Positions 1 to 6,248 are shown, numbered from the stretch's first letter. The stretch is 6,470 nucleotides of DNA from DASSKF01 sp035690725 (GCA_035690725.1 DASSKF010000094.1:1-6470), one strand, 5' to 3'. Numbers and translations: made by a program. Notes: generated from the sequence alone by a model not told the origin.

Positions 1-713
1 CCGTCGCCCTCGGTGCCGAGCACGAGCGCGAGCCGCTCCGGTGCCTCGGCGGCGAGGGTGTCCAGGTCCACGGCACCGTCGGCGAGGGCGAGGGCGGCGA
101 CGGTGAAACCGTGCTCACGCAGCAGGTCGATGCCACCGACCCGGCCCGTCCCCGGTGCCGGGTGCGGCCAGTCCCGGATGCGCGTCCACGGCACCTGGAA
201 GACGGTCCCCATCGACACCCGCACGCTGCGCCGGTAAAGCGGGTCGGCGCACCGCGGCGTCACCAACACCGCCTCGACCCCGAGCGCCGCGGCCGAGCGG
301 AAGGCGGCACCCACGTTGGTGTGGTCGACGATGTCCTCCAGCACCACCACCCGGCGGGTGTCCACCAGCAGCCGCTCCGGCGGCTCGAGGGGCGGCCGCT
401 CCATCGACGCCAGGGCGCCCCGGTGCAGGTGGAACCCGGTCATCGCCTCGATCACCGGGTGCTCGGCCACGAAGACGGGTGCGCCGTCCGCCTCCGCCCG
501 CTGCACGAGGTCGCCGAGGTCGTCCAGCCAGCGGGGTGCCATCAGGTAGGAGCGGGGCCGGTGCCCCGCGCCGAGCGCCCGGCGGATCACCTTCTCGCTC
601 TCGGCGATGTAGAGCCCCTCGGCCGGCTCCTTCCGGCGGCGCAGCGCGACGTCGGTCAGGTGCAGGTAGTCGCGGACCCGCTCGTCGTCGGGGTCGGTGA
701 TCGTGGTCGGCAC
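1..713 (-). CDS. SpoU/TrmH-family RNA 2'-O-ribose methyltransferase, 3' end cut off by window edge
   Basis: Predicted cytoplasmic S-adenosylmethionine-dependent methyltransferase that modifies a ribose 2'-OH in rRNA or tRNA. I translated 237 residues from a GTG start. An N-terminal part (about 1-110) resembles the substrate-binding region of the family (LYIAESEKVIRRAL, residues 34-47). The SPOUT catalytic domain starts near residue 120: motif 1 is NVGAAFR (133-139, with the conserved Asn and Arg), and motif 2 is LVLGTEGD (230-237), reached just as the window ends. Motif 3 and the rest of the trefoil knot lie outside, probably about 30-40 residues. The start is well fixed: an in-frame TGA at 725-723 precedes it, GTG at 713 is the first possible start, and GAGG lies 7 bases upstream. 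The gene follows the exporter's stop codon by 9 bases, so the two are probably cotranscribed. The family is confident; the RNA target cannot be told from sequence alone. Confidence 0.9.
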   Translation of the reverse strand, partial: MPTTITDPDDERVRDYLHLTDVALRRRKEPAEGLYIAESEKVIRRALGAGHRPRSYLMAPRWLDDLGDLVQRAEADGAPVFVAEHPVIEAMTGFHLHRGALASMERPPLEPPERLLVDTRRVVVLEDIVDHTNVGAAFRSAAALGVEAVLVTPRCADPLYRRSVRVSMGTVFQVPWTRIRDWPHPAPGTGRVGGIDLLREHGFTVAALALADGAVDLDTLAAEAPERLALVLGTEGD

Positions 714-720
714 AGCAGTG

Positions 721-725
721 CCTCA
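721..725 (-). promoter_or_regulatory. Shine-Dalgarno of the methyltransferase gene, overlapping the exporter stop codon
   Basis: TGAGG reads on the minus strand at 725-721, 7 bases before the GTG start at 713. Its TGA is also the stop codon of the upstream exporter gene. This overlap decides the GTG start and suggests translational coupling between the two genes. Confidence 0.6.
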
Positions 726-1496
726 GCTCAGCAGGTTGACGATGGCGGCCACCCCGATCACGACGATGACGCCGCGCAGCGCCCACGGGGGCAGGCGTCG
801 GCCGACGTGGGCGCCGATGTATCCGCCGACCAGCGCACCCGCCGCGATCAGGCCGGCCGCGATCCAGCTGATGTCGTCCCACGCGACGAGCATGAAGACC
901 ACGGCGGCCACAGCGTTGGCGACCATCCCGAGGACGTTCTTGTAGCCGTTGATCCGCTGCAGGCTCTCGGTCATGAGCACGCTCATCAGGCCCATGAGGA
1001 GCACGCCCTGGGCGGCGCCGAAGTAGCCGCCGTACGCCCCGGCGAAGAGGATCCCGCCGAGCAGGACCGCCAGCCGGATGCGACCCTGCGGCACCGGGTC
1101 CTGCTCGCCGTGGGCCTTGGCCAGCTTGCGTTGCAGCCACGGCCCGACGACGACCAGCAGCACCGACAGCCCGATGAGGACCGGAACGATCGTCTGGAAG
1201 GCCTCCGGCGGCAGCACGAGCAGCAGCAGCGCACCGCCGACCGACCCGACCAGCGAGGCGGGGATGAGCCGCTTGAGCACGTGTGCCTGCCCGCGCAGCT
1301 CCGCCCGGTAGCCGTGCACCCCGGTGATGCCACCCGCGACGAGGCCGACGCTGTTCGACATGTTCGCCACGACGGGCGGGTACCCGAAGAACAGCAGCGT
1401 CGGGAAGGTCACGAGCGTGCCGGATCCGACGATGGTGTTGATGGTCCCGGCGGCCATCCCCGCGGCGAAGATCGCCAGCGCCTCCAGAACGGACAC
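723..1496 (-). CDS. TauE/SafE-family membrane protein (putative sulfite/organosulfonate exporter)
   Basis: Predicted 257-residue polytopic inner-membrane protein of the TauE/SafE (DUF81) family, whose members move sulfite, sulfoacetate and similar anions; the substrate here is not determinable. About eight hydrophobic segments are visible. The family's two related halves both show: GTINTIVGSGTLVTFPTLLFFG with following NMSNSVGL near the N terminus, and AYGGYFGAAQGVLLMGL followed by QRINGYKNVLGMVANAVAA in the second half. A charged loop (LQRKLAKAHGEQD) separates them. Start choice: GTG at 1502 and GTG at 1496 are both in frame after a TAG at 1508-1506. I prefer 1496, because TAGGGT ends 6 bases before it (leaderless arrangement); the AGGG inside that hexamer also gives a 7-base Shine-Dalgarno spacing to the same codon. 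The RNA methyltransferase gene follows after 9 bases, probably in the same transcript. No sulfur metabolism genes are in view. Confidence 0.88.
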   Translation of the reverse strand: MSVLEALAIFAAGMAAGTINTIVGSGTLVTFPTLLFFGYPPVVANMSNSVGLVAGGITGVHGYRAELRGQAHVLKRLIPASLVGSVGGALLLLVLPPEAFQTIVPVLIGLSVLLVVVGPWLQRKLAKAHGEQDPVPQGRIRLAVLLGGILFAGAYGGYFGAAQGVLLMGLMSVLMTESLQRINGYKNVLGMVANAVAAVVFMLVAWDDISWIAAGLIAAGALVGGYIGAHVGRRLPPWALRGVIVVIGVAAIVNLLS

Positions 1497-1502
1497 CGGC
1501 AC

Positions 1503-1508
1503 ACCCTA
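1503..1508 (-). promoter_or_regulatory. Putative -10 element (TAGGGT) of the exporter-methyltransferase unit
   Basis: TAGGGT on the minus strand ends 6 bases before the GTG at 1496. This fits the TANNNT -10 consensus of actinobacterial housekeeping promoters at the distance expected when transcription starts at the start codon itself. The same hexamer at the same spacing precedes glgC in this window. No convincing -35 element is visible. Confidence 0.45.
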
Positions 1509-1570
1509 ACGGGGACCGGCCGGCCGGCTGCCGGCGCCGCCAGATCGCGAAACGGCACCGGCTCAGGCAC

Positions 1571-2815
1571 TCACCGCGTGGGCGGTGGCTCCCCGCTCCC
1601 GGTGCCCTCGTCGAATCCCTCGCCGGGCCCGTCGCCGAACCGCTGGGCGGGTCCCTCGTCCGGTCCCTCGTCCGGGGCCTCCCCGGCCGGTGGCGCCGAC
1701 GTCCCGGGCCCGCCGAACGGCTCGCTCGACTCCCCGCCGAAGCGCTGCGCCCGCCCGATCGGCTGCGCCCGGTCCTCGGCCTCCTGGGTGGCGCCCTGGG
1801 CCTGCTTGCGTGCCTCCGCCAGCGCCTGCGAGGGGTCCTCGAGGACGGTGTCCTCGAACGCGGTCTGCGCGGGCTCCCCGCTCGGGGCCCACTCCTCGTC
1901 GGCCTGGTCGGTGCCGTCCGAGCCCGGGCTGCCGTCGCGCGCGCCGAGCGCACCGCCGATGCCCTTGAGCGCCTCGGTCAGCTCGCTGGGGATGACCCAG
2001 AGCTTGTTCGCGTCGCCGCGGGCGAGCTGGGGCAGGACCTGCAGGTACTGGTAGGCGAGCAGCTTCTGGGTCGGCTTGCCCCGGTGGATGGCGTCGAAGA
2101 CCTGCCCGATCGCCCGTGCCTGGCCCTGCGCCTCGAGGATGCGGGCCTGCGCCGAGCCCTCGGCCCGCAGGATGGAGCTCTGCTTCTGCCCCTCGGCCTC
2201 GAGGATCGCGCTCTGCTTGACGCCCTCGGCGTTGAGGATCGCCGCGCGGCGGTCCCGCTCGGCGCGCATCTGCTTCTCCATCGAGTCCTGCACCGACATC
2301 GGCGGATCGATCGCCTTCAGCTCGACGCGGGAGACCCGGATCCCCCACCGGCCGGTGGCCTCGTCGAGCACGCCGCGCAGCTGGCCGTTGATCTGGTCAC
2401 GGCTGGTCAGCGTCTGCTCCAGGTCGAGCGAGCCGATGACGTTGCGCAGGGTGGTGACGGTCAGCTGCTCGATGCCCTGGATGTAGTTGGCGATCTCGTA
2501 GACGGCCGACTTCGGGTCGGTGACCACGTAGTAGATGACCGTGTCGATGTTGACGACGAGGTTGTCCGACGTGATCACCGGCTGCGGCGGGAACGAGACG
2601 ACCTGCTCGCGCAGGTCGATGTTGGCGCGCACCCGGTCCACGAACGGCACGAGGAAGTGGATCCCCGCGTCCAGGGACCGGGAGAACCGGCCGAGCCGTT
2701 CGATGATCAGGGCGGTCTGCTGCGGCACGATCCGCACCGTCCGCACGATCACGATGACCATGAAGGCCACCAGGATCAGCAGCACGATGAGGCCGATGAG
2801 CCCTCCTGACGGCAT
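1571..2815 (-). CDS. SPFH/Band 7 (stomatin/prohibitin-like) membrane protein with long acidic C-terminal tail
   Basis: Predicted 414-residue membrane-anchored scaffold of the stomatin/QmcA type. Such proteins oligomerise into membrane microdomain complexes and often regulate membrane proteases or fluidity. Residues about 5-24 form one hydrophobic N-terminal anchor. The SPFH domain spans about 26-190, with family signatures ERLGRFSRSLDAGIHFLVPF (39-58) and the conserved stretch LRNVIGSLDLEQTLTSRDQI (123-142). Next come four near-perfect 11-residue repeats of the form AILxAEGxxQS (about 192-236), the helical oligomerisation rod of stomatins, then LLAYQYLQVLPQLA (252-265). From about 290 to the end the protein is Gly/Pro/Glu/Asp-rich, probably disordered, and includes two AQRFG motifs and a DEGP-DEGP duplication; usual family members lack most of this tail. 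The ATG start has a strong AAGGAG 6 bases upstream, just before the NfeD stop codon. The 3-base gap to the NfeD gene implies cotranscription and partnership. Confidence 0.93.
   Translation of the reverse strand: MPSGGLIGLIVLLILVAFMVIVIVRTVRIVPQQTALIIERLGRFSRSLDAGIHFLVPFVDRVRANIDLREQVVSFPPQPVITSDNLVVNIDTVIYYVVTDPKSAVYEIANYIQGIEQLTVTTLRNVIGSLDLEQTLTSRDQINGQLRGVLDEATGRWGIRVSRVELKAIDPPMSVQDSMEKQMRAERDRRAAILNAEGVKQSAILEAEGQKQSSILRAEGSAQARILEAQGQARAIGQVFDAIHRGKPTQKLLAYQYLQVLPQLARGDANKLWVIPSELTEALKGIGGALGARDGSPGSDGTDQADEEWAPSGEPAQTAFEDTVLEDPSQALAEARKQAQGATQEAEDRAQPIGRAQRFGGESSEPFGGPGTSAPPAGEAPDEGPDEGPAQRFGDGPGEGFDEGTGSGEPPPTR
1651..1674 (-). repeat. Perfect 12-bp tandem duplication inside the SPFH tail
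   Basis: The plus strand carries gtccctcgtccg twice in direct succession (1651-1662 and 1663-1674). On the coding strand this encodes the doubled DEGP at residues 382-389 of the SPFH protein. It keeps the frame and looks like replication slippage in a low-constraint tail. Confidence 0.85.
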
Positions 2816-2818
2816 GCC

Positions 2819-3301
2819 CTACTCCTTCCCTCCGGCCCGGTCCGGGCCGCCGGTGGGGGCGGCGGCGCTGACGATCGCCGTGGCCCCCTCGATCGCCACG
2901 ACCCGGACGGTCTGCCCGGGCAGGCACTCGGGAGATCCGGGCGCGAGGCGCGCCGACCAGGTCTCCCCCTCGAACTTCACCCGACCTCCGAGCGAGGTGA
3001 CCGTCTGGGTCACCAGCGCCGAGCGGCCCACCTGCCCGGCCCAGCCGATCCGCTGGTCCCCCTCCACCATGAAGTGCCGCTTGGCGATGGGCCGCCCCAC
3101 CAGCAGCAGCACCCCGGCCACGATCACCGCGATGACGATCTGCCAGGCGAAGGAGAGCCCGGCCGCCGACGCGATCGCGCCCGCGAGCGCACCACCGGCG
3201 AGCATGAGGAACACGAAGTCGACGCTAGCCGCCTCGAAGGCCCCCAGCGCGAGCGCGACGCCGATCCAGGCCAGCCACCCGTGGTCGGTCAGCCAGGACA
3301 T
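2819..3301 (-). CDS. NfeD-like membrane protein with C-terminal OB-fold domain
   Basis: Predicted 160-residue short-type NfeD protein, partner of SPFH/stomatin proteins in bacteria and archaea. Three hydrophobic segments cover about residues 8-25, 27-46 and 51-69. They are followed by a soluble OB-fold of about 85-147 with the family pattern of spaced Gly and hydrophobic residues: IGWAGQVGRSALV, then GRVKFEGETWSAR, then PGQTVRVVAIEGATAIV. The truncated form lacks the ClpP-like serine protease domain of long NfeD proteins, so it is an adaptor and not a protease. The ATG start at 3301 is preceded by GAGGGG at 2 bases and GAGGAG at 11 bases, neither ideally spaced. A -10-like TAGGCT lies 33 bases upstream. 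The stop codon falls inside the region just before the SPFH start, so the two genes form a tight pair. The final residues (APTGGPDRAGGKE) are a short flexible tail. Confidence 0.9.
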   Translation of the reverse strand: MSWLTDHGWLAWIGVALALGAFEAASVDFVFLMLAGGALAGAIASAAGLSFAWQIVIAVIVAGVLLLVGRPIAKRHFMVEGDQRIGWAGQVGRSALVTQTVTSLGGRVKFEGETWSARLAPGSPECLPGQTVRVVAIEGATAIVSAAAPTGGPDRAGGKE

Positions 3302-3334
3302 GTCCCCTCGGTCTCCTCGCTCGCAGGTGATCCC

Positions 3335-3340
3335 AGCCTA
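3335..3340 (-). promoter_or_regulatory. Putative -10 element (TAGGCT) upstream of the nfeD-SPFH pair
   Basis: TAGGCT on the minus strand fits TANNNT and lies in the 40-base gap after the ABC ATPase stop codon. It would give a 5' leader of about 25-30 bases carrying purine-rich GAGGAG and GAGGGG sites. No clear -35 element is seen, so transcription could also simply read through from the ABC gene. Confidence 0.35.
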
Positions 3341-3348
3341 GTCAGGCT
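3335..3348. repeat. Short inverted repeat between the ABC ATPase and NfeD genes
   Basis: AGCCT at 3335-3339 pairs with AGGCT at 3344-3348 around an AGTC loop. It covers the ABC ATPase stop codon and the putative nfeD -10 hexamer. It could be an operator or a weak hairpin; there is no following T-run, so I do not call a terminator. Confidence 0.3.
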
Positions 3349-4142
3349 CCCGGGCCGGTGGCCGCAGCGCGCGCCGACCACCGCTCTCCGTGTCGCTCCA
3401 GGACCAGCGGCAGCCCGAACGTCTCGGACAGGTTGTCCCGGGTCAGGGTCGACTCGATCGGCCCGGCGGCGACGACCCGGCCCCCGCGCAGCAGCAGCAC
3501 GTCGGTGAACGCCGGCGGGATCTCCTCCACGTGGTGCGTCACCAGCACCAGCCCGGGCGCCTCGATGTCGGCGGCCAGCGCCCCCAGGCGGCCCACGAGG
3601 TCCTCCCGGCCGCCGAGGTCCAGCCCGGCCGCCGGCTCGTCGAGCAGCATCAGCTCCGGGTCGGTCATCAGCGCCCGGGCGATCTGCACCCGCTTGCGCT
3701 CCCCCTCGCTGAGGGTGCCGAACCGGCGATCCGCCAGGTGCTGCGCCCCGAGCGCCTTGAGCAGCTCGTCCGCCCGGGCGTGGTCGAGCTCGTCGTAGCT
3801 CTCCCGCCACCGCCCGACGATCCCGTAGGACGCGGTCACGACGACGTCGCGCACCGGCTCGTCGCCCGGGATCCGCTCGGCCATCGCCGCGCTGGCCAGC
3901 CCGATCCGCGGCCGCAGCTCGAAGACGTCGACCGTGCCGAGCACCTCGCCGAGCACACCGGCGACGCCGGTGGTGGGGTGGATCCGGGCGGCGGCGAGCT
4001 GCAGCAGCGTGGTCTTCCCGGCGCCGTTGGGGCCGAGGACGACCCAGCGCTCGCCCTCCTCCACCTCCCAGGTCACGTCGTCGAGGAGGGTGTTGCCGCC
4101 GCGCACCACGCTCACGCCGGCGAGCTCGAGGACATCGCTCAT
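3342..4142 (-). CDS. Solitary ABC-type ATP-binding protein (ModF/PhrA-like, COG1119 type)
   Basis: Predicted 266-residue single-domain ABC ATPase. Visible motifs, numbered from the ATG: Walker A GPNGAGKT (37-44), signature LSEGERKR (144-151), Walker B LMLLDEP (164-170), D-loop AGLDL (172-176), and H-loop VTHH (201-204). Two departures from typical transporters: the signature is LSEGE, not LSGGQ, and the Q-loop region reads IGLASAAMAERIP with no glutamine. Both resemble the ModF/PhrA-like ATPase group as I recall it, and that group's role is poorly known. No permease or binding-protein gene is adjacent, so it may act with a distant partner or in a non-transport role. Start: GTG at 4148 and ATG at 4142 are both in frame; I prefer the ATG because TAGTGT ends 7 bases before it and no Shine-Dalgarno is near. 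It diverges from the unknown gene at 4202. The C-terminal 30 residues beyond the ATPase core have no recognised motif. Confidence 0.9.
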   Translation of the reverse strand: MSDVLELAGVSVVRGGNTLLDDVTWEVEEGERWVVLGPNGAGKTTLLQLAAARIHPTTGVAGVLGEVLGTVDVFELRPRIGLASAAMAERIPGDEPVRDVVVTASYGIVGRWRESYDELDHARADELLKALGAQHLADRRFGTLSEGERKRVQIARALMTDPELMLLDEPAAGLDLGGREDLVGRLGALAADIEAPGLVLVTHHVEEIPPAFTDVLLLRGGRVVAAGPIESTLTRDNLSETFGLPLVLERHGERWSARAAATGPGA

Positions 4143-4149
4143 GGGCACG

Positions 4150-4155
4150 ACACTA
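4150..4155 (-). promoter_or_regulatory. Putative -10 element (TAGTGT) of the ABC ATPase gene
   Basis: TAGTGT on the minus strand ends 7 bases before the ATG at 4142, predicting a leaderless transcript starting at or beside the start codon. No -35 match is evident; the position 17 bases upstream reads GGGGCG. Confidence 0.45.
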
Positions 4156-4189
4156 GGCCACGCCTTCCTCGCCGCCCCACGCCGCTACC

Positions 4190-4195
4190 TACGAT
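4190..4195 (+). promoter_or_regulatory. Putative -10 element (TACGAT) of the 4202 gene
   Basis: TACGAT ends 6 bases before the GTG at 4202 and no Shine-Dalgarno-like purine run precedes that codon, so a leaderless start is predicted. Together with the ABC promoter this makes a 59-base divergent control region (4143-4201). Confidence 0.5.
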
Positions 4196-4201
4196 GTCCG
4201 G

Positions 4202-4984
4202 GTGCCTGCCAGACCCCCCGACACCAGCGCGCTGCTGCCCGTCTCGGTGCGGCTCGCGCTCTGGTGCACCGCCGCGTATGCCGGCCAGCTCCCCCTCGAG
4301 CGGGCCCTCGCCCGGGCGCACCCGGACCTGGACCACGTGGGCGGAGACCTCGCCAGGCTGCAGCTGTGGCGCGACCTCGGTGAGCCGACCGTGCTCGTCG
4401 CCCTGCCCCGCCCCGGCGACGTCACCGGTATGCCGTCCAGCTCCCTGGACCTCATCGGCGCGGCCACCGCGGTCGGCGAGTGCGTCTTCGTGCCGGGCAT
4501 CGGCGGTGCCCTCGTGCCGGCCGTCGAGGAGTTCGGCCCCGAGGGCGACCGGGGCACCCAGGTGACGTGGACGGCATACGACTGCGACCCCGTGCCCACC
4601 CACCGGGTGGAGGCGCTGTCGCTCGGGGAGGTCGAGATGCGGCTCCGGCAGGACCTGATCGCGCGCACCGACGACCTGGAGGAGCTGGACGTGCGGCCGT
4701 GGGCGGGGTCGGACATGCGCCGCATCGCCGACGAGCGCCTCGCCCATCGCACGTGGGGAGTGCCGGAGGACGTGCCCCGGCGGGCGCTGCGGGTGCTGTC
4801 CCTGGCGGGGACCGTGACCGAGACCGTCGACCTGGCGGTCGAGTCCGGCCCTGAGGGGCTGAACACCGTTGCGAGCGTTGAACACCGACGGGTCCTGATG
4901 GACCTGCGGCACGTGGCCGAACGGGCCCTCGCCGACGCCACCAACGTCGCCGTGCTCACGATCGCCGGCGCGCTGCCCGCCTGA
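4202..4984 (+). CDS. Conserved-looking hypothetical protein, 260 residues, function unknown
   Basis: I do not recognise this protein. Codon use matches its neighbours and the reading frame is clean, with a GTG start placed by the -10 element 6 bases upstream. It appears soluble: no signal peptide and no long membrane segment, although residues 14-31 are mildly hydrophobic. The N-terminal half holds an acidic/hydrophobic helix-like stretch (30-58), then a strand-like PTVLVALPRPGDVTGMP (62-78) and a Gly-rich VGECVFVPGIGGALVP (91-106). The middle (135-200) is highly charged (EVEMRLRQDLIARTDDLEEL), and the C terminus (225-255) looks helical. Cysteines at 22, 94 and 128 do not form a metal motif. 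It diverges from the ABC ATPase gene and converges with glgA at a 21-base gap, so it is transcribed alone. No catalytic motif is visible, and I assign no function. Confidence 0.8.
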   Translation: MPARPPDTSALLPVSVRLALWCTAAYAGQLPLERALARAHPDLDHVGGDLARLQLWRDLGEPTVLVALPRPGDVTGMPSSSLDLIGAATAVGECVFVPGIGGALVPAVEEFGPEGDRGTQVTWTAYDCDPVPTHRVEALSLGEVEMRLRQDLIARTDDLEELDVRPWAGSDMRRIADERLAHRTWGVPEDVPRRALRVLSLAGTVTETVDLAVESGPEGLNTVASVEHRRVLMDLRHVAERALADATNVAVLTIAGALPA

Positions 4985-5005
4985 CGCGGTCCACGGGCGA
5001 GCCGT

Positions 5006-6214
5006 TCAGCGCGGGCTGCCGAGCACCGCCCGGTAGACCTCCAGCGTCCGGTCGCCGATCGAGGTCCACGAGAACTGCTCGACGGCCCGGCGCCGGCCGG
5101 CCAGCCCACGCTCGCGCGCCCGGTCCACGTCGGCGACGGCGTCGGCCAGGGCGCGGGCGAGGTCGCCGACGAACCGGTCCGGGTCGACCGGCTGACCGCT
5201 GCCGTCCTGCACCTGCTCGATCGGCACCAGCCACCCGGTCTCGCCGTCGACCACCACCTCCGGGATGCCGCCGGTCGCCGTCGCCACCACCGGCAGCTCG
5301 CAGGCCATGGCCTCGAGGTTGACGATGCCGAGTGGCTCGTAGACCGACGGGCAGGCGAACACGGTGGCGTGACTGAGCAGGGCGATCACCTCGGCCCGCG
5401 GCAGCATCTGCCCGATCCACACCACGCCGTCCCGGGCAGAACGCAGCTCCTCGATGAGGTCCTCGACCTCGCGCTGGATCTCGGGGGTGTCCGGCGCCCC
5501 CGCACACAGCACGAGCTGCACGTCCGGCGGCAGCTCCCGGGCGGCGCGCAGCAGGAACGGCAAGCCCTTCTGCCGGGTGATCCGCCCGACGAAGATGACC
5601 GAGGGACGGTCCGGGTCCACGCCGTGCCGACGCACCGTCCCGACGGCCTCCGGACCGGCATCCCGCTGCCACAGCTGGGAGTCGATTCCGTTGTGCACCA
5701 CGTGCACCCGCGCCGGGTCCACGTCCGGGTAGCTGCGCAGCACGTCGGCCCGCATGCCGGCACTCACGGCGATCACCCCCGCCGCGTGCTCGACCGCGGT
5801 CCGCTCGGCGAAGGACGACAGCCGGTAGCCACCCCCGAGCTGCTCGGCCTTCCACGGCCGCAACGGCTCCAGGCTGTGGGCGCTCATCACGTGCGGCACC
5901 CCGTGGAGCAGCGAGGCGACGTGGCCCGCGAAGTTGGCGTACCAGGTGTGCGAGTGCACCAGGTCCGTCCCCGCGCAGTCCGCCGCGATCTCGAGGTCGA
6001 CCCCCAGGGTGCGCAGCGCGGCGTTCGCGTCGGCAAGGCCCGGCGGGTCGGCATACCCCTGTGTCCCGGGCTCGTCGACCGGCGAGCCGAAGGCGCGGAC
6101 CCGCACGTCCACGTCGCCGCGGGCACGCAGGGCGCGCACCAGCTCGCTGACGTGCACCCCCGCCCCGCCGTAGACGTTCGGGGGGTACTCCTTGCTCAGC
6201 ACGTCGACTCGCAC
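5006..6214 (-). CDS. glgA: GlgA, actinobacterial-type ADP-glucose glycosyltransferase (glycogen synthase / maltose-1-phosphate synthase)
   Basis: Predicted 402-residue cytoplasmic GT-B enzyme of family GT4 that transfers glucose from ADP-glucose in alpha-glucan synthesis. Visible features: N-terminal donor/acceptor loop SKEYPPNVYGGAGVHVSEL (7-25), HSHTWYANFAGH (87-98), interdomain FVGRITRQKG (208-217), and the C-terminal E-x7-E motif EPLGIVNLE (293-301) followed by TGGIPEVVVDGETGWLV. The length is near 400 residues, as in the Corynebacterium/Mycobacterium GlgA group, and shorter than E. coli GlgA. In mycobacteria this group has been shown to make maltose-1-phosphate (renamed GlgM), so that activity is plausible here. 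The frame stays open to 6355, but I choose the GTG at 6214: the protein then begins MRVDVLSKEYPP as homologues do, and TAGCGT ends 7 bases before it. A longer product would run through the promoter region and into glgC. It diverges from glgC. Confidence 0.94.
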   Translation of the reverse strand: MRVDVLSKEYPPNVYGGAGVHVSELVRALRARGDVDVRVRAFGSPVDEPGTQGYADPPGLADANAALRTLGVDLEIAADCAGTDLVHSHTWYANFAGHVASLLHGVPHVMSAHSLEPLRPWKAEQLGGGYRLSSFAERTAVEHAAGVIAVSAGMRADVLRSYPDVDPARVHVVHNGIDSQLWQRDAGPEAVGTVRRHGVDPDRPSVIFVGRITRQKGLPFLLRAARELPPDVQLVLCAGAPDTPEIQREVEDLIEELRSARDGVVWIGQMLPRAEVIALLSHATVFACPSVYEPLGIVNLEAMACELPVVATATGGIPEVVVDGETGWLVPIEQVQDGSGQPVDPDRFVGDLARALADAVADVDRARERGLAGRRRAVEQFSWTSIGDRTLEVYRAVLGSPR

Positions 6215-6223
6215 AGTGCGCAC
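6211..6223. repeat. Nested palindromes at the glgA start (operator candidate)
   Basis: GCAC-A-GTGC (6211-6219) and the perfect 8-bp palindrome GTGCGCAC (6216-6223) overlap each other, the glgA start codon and the end of its -10 element. GCTAGC (6224-6229) is a further palindrome over the -10 itself. A dimeric regulator could bind here, but GC-rich DNA makes such short palindromes common. Confidence 0.3.
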
Positions 6224-6227
6224 GCTA
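6222..6227 (-). promoter_or_regulatory. Putative -10 element (TAGCGT) of glgA
   Basis: TAGCGT on the minus strand ends 7 bases before the GTG at 6214, predicting a leaderless glgA mRNA. Its upstream region overlaps the glgC promoter. Confidence 0.5.
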
Positions 6228-6248
6228 GCCCGTCTCCGCCGGGCCCAA

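Noticed and set aside
1523..1535. GC-rich hairpin GCCGG-CTG-CCGGC between SPFH and exporter genes as a terminator
   Set aside because: The stem is only 5 bp and no T-run follows on the minus strand; repeated CCGG runs are expected by chance at this GC content.
115..1953. Minus-strand open frame of 612 codons
   Set aside because: It is out of frame with three recognisable genes on the same strand and is made of Arg/Ala/Gly/Pro-rich sequence with no motif.
111..2054. Long plus-strand open frame of 647 codons
   Set aside because: It lies antisense to the methyltransferase, exporter and SPFH genes, all of which carry clear family motifs. Its His/Arg/Asp/Pro-rich translation is typical of GC-rich shadow frames.
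3390..4565. Plus-strand open frame of 391 codons
   Set aside because: It is antisense to the ABC ATPase and then out of frame with the 4202 gene; no family resemblance.
4860..4887. Direct repeat of tgaacaccg at a 19-base period inside the 4202 gene
   Set aside because: Nine bases, two copies, within coding sequence and not in the same reading phase; likely chance.
4975..5016. Possible bidirectional terminator in the convergent gap between the 4202 gene and glgA
   Set aside because: Only 5-6 bp GC stems with 14-30 base loops can be drawn and there is no T-run in either direction.
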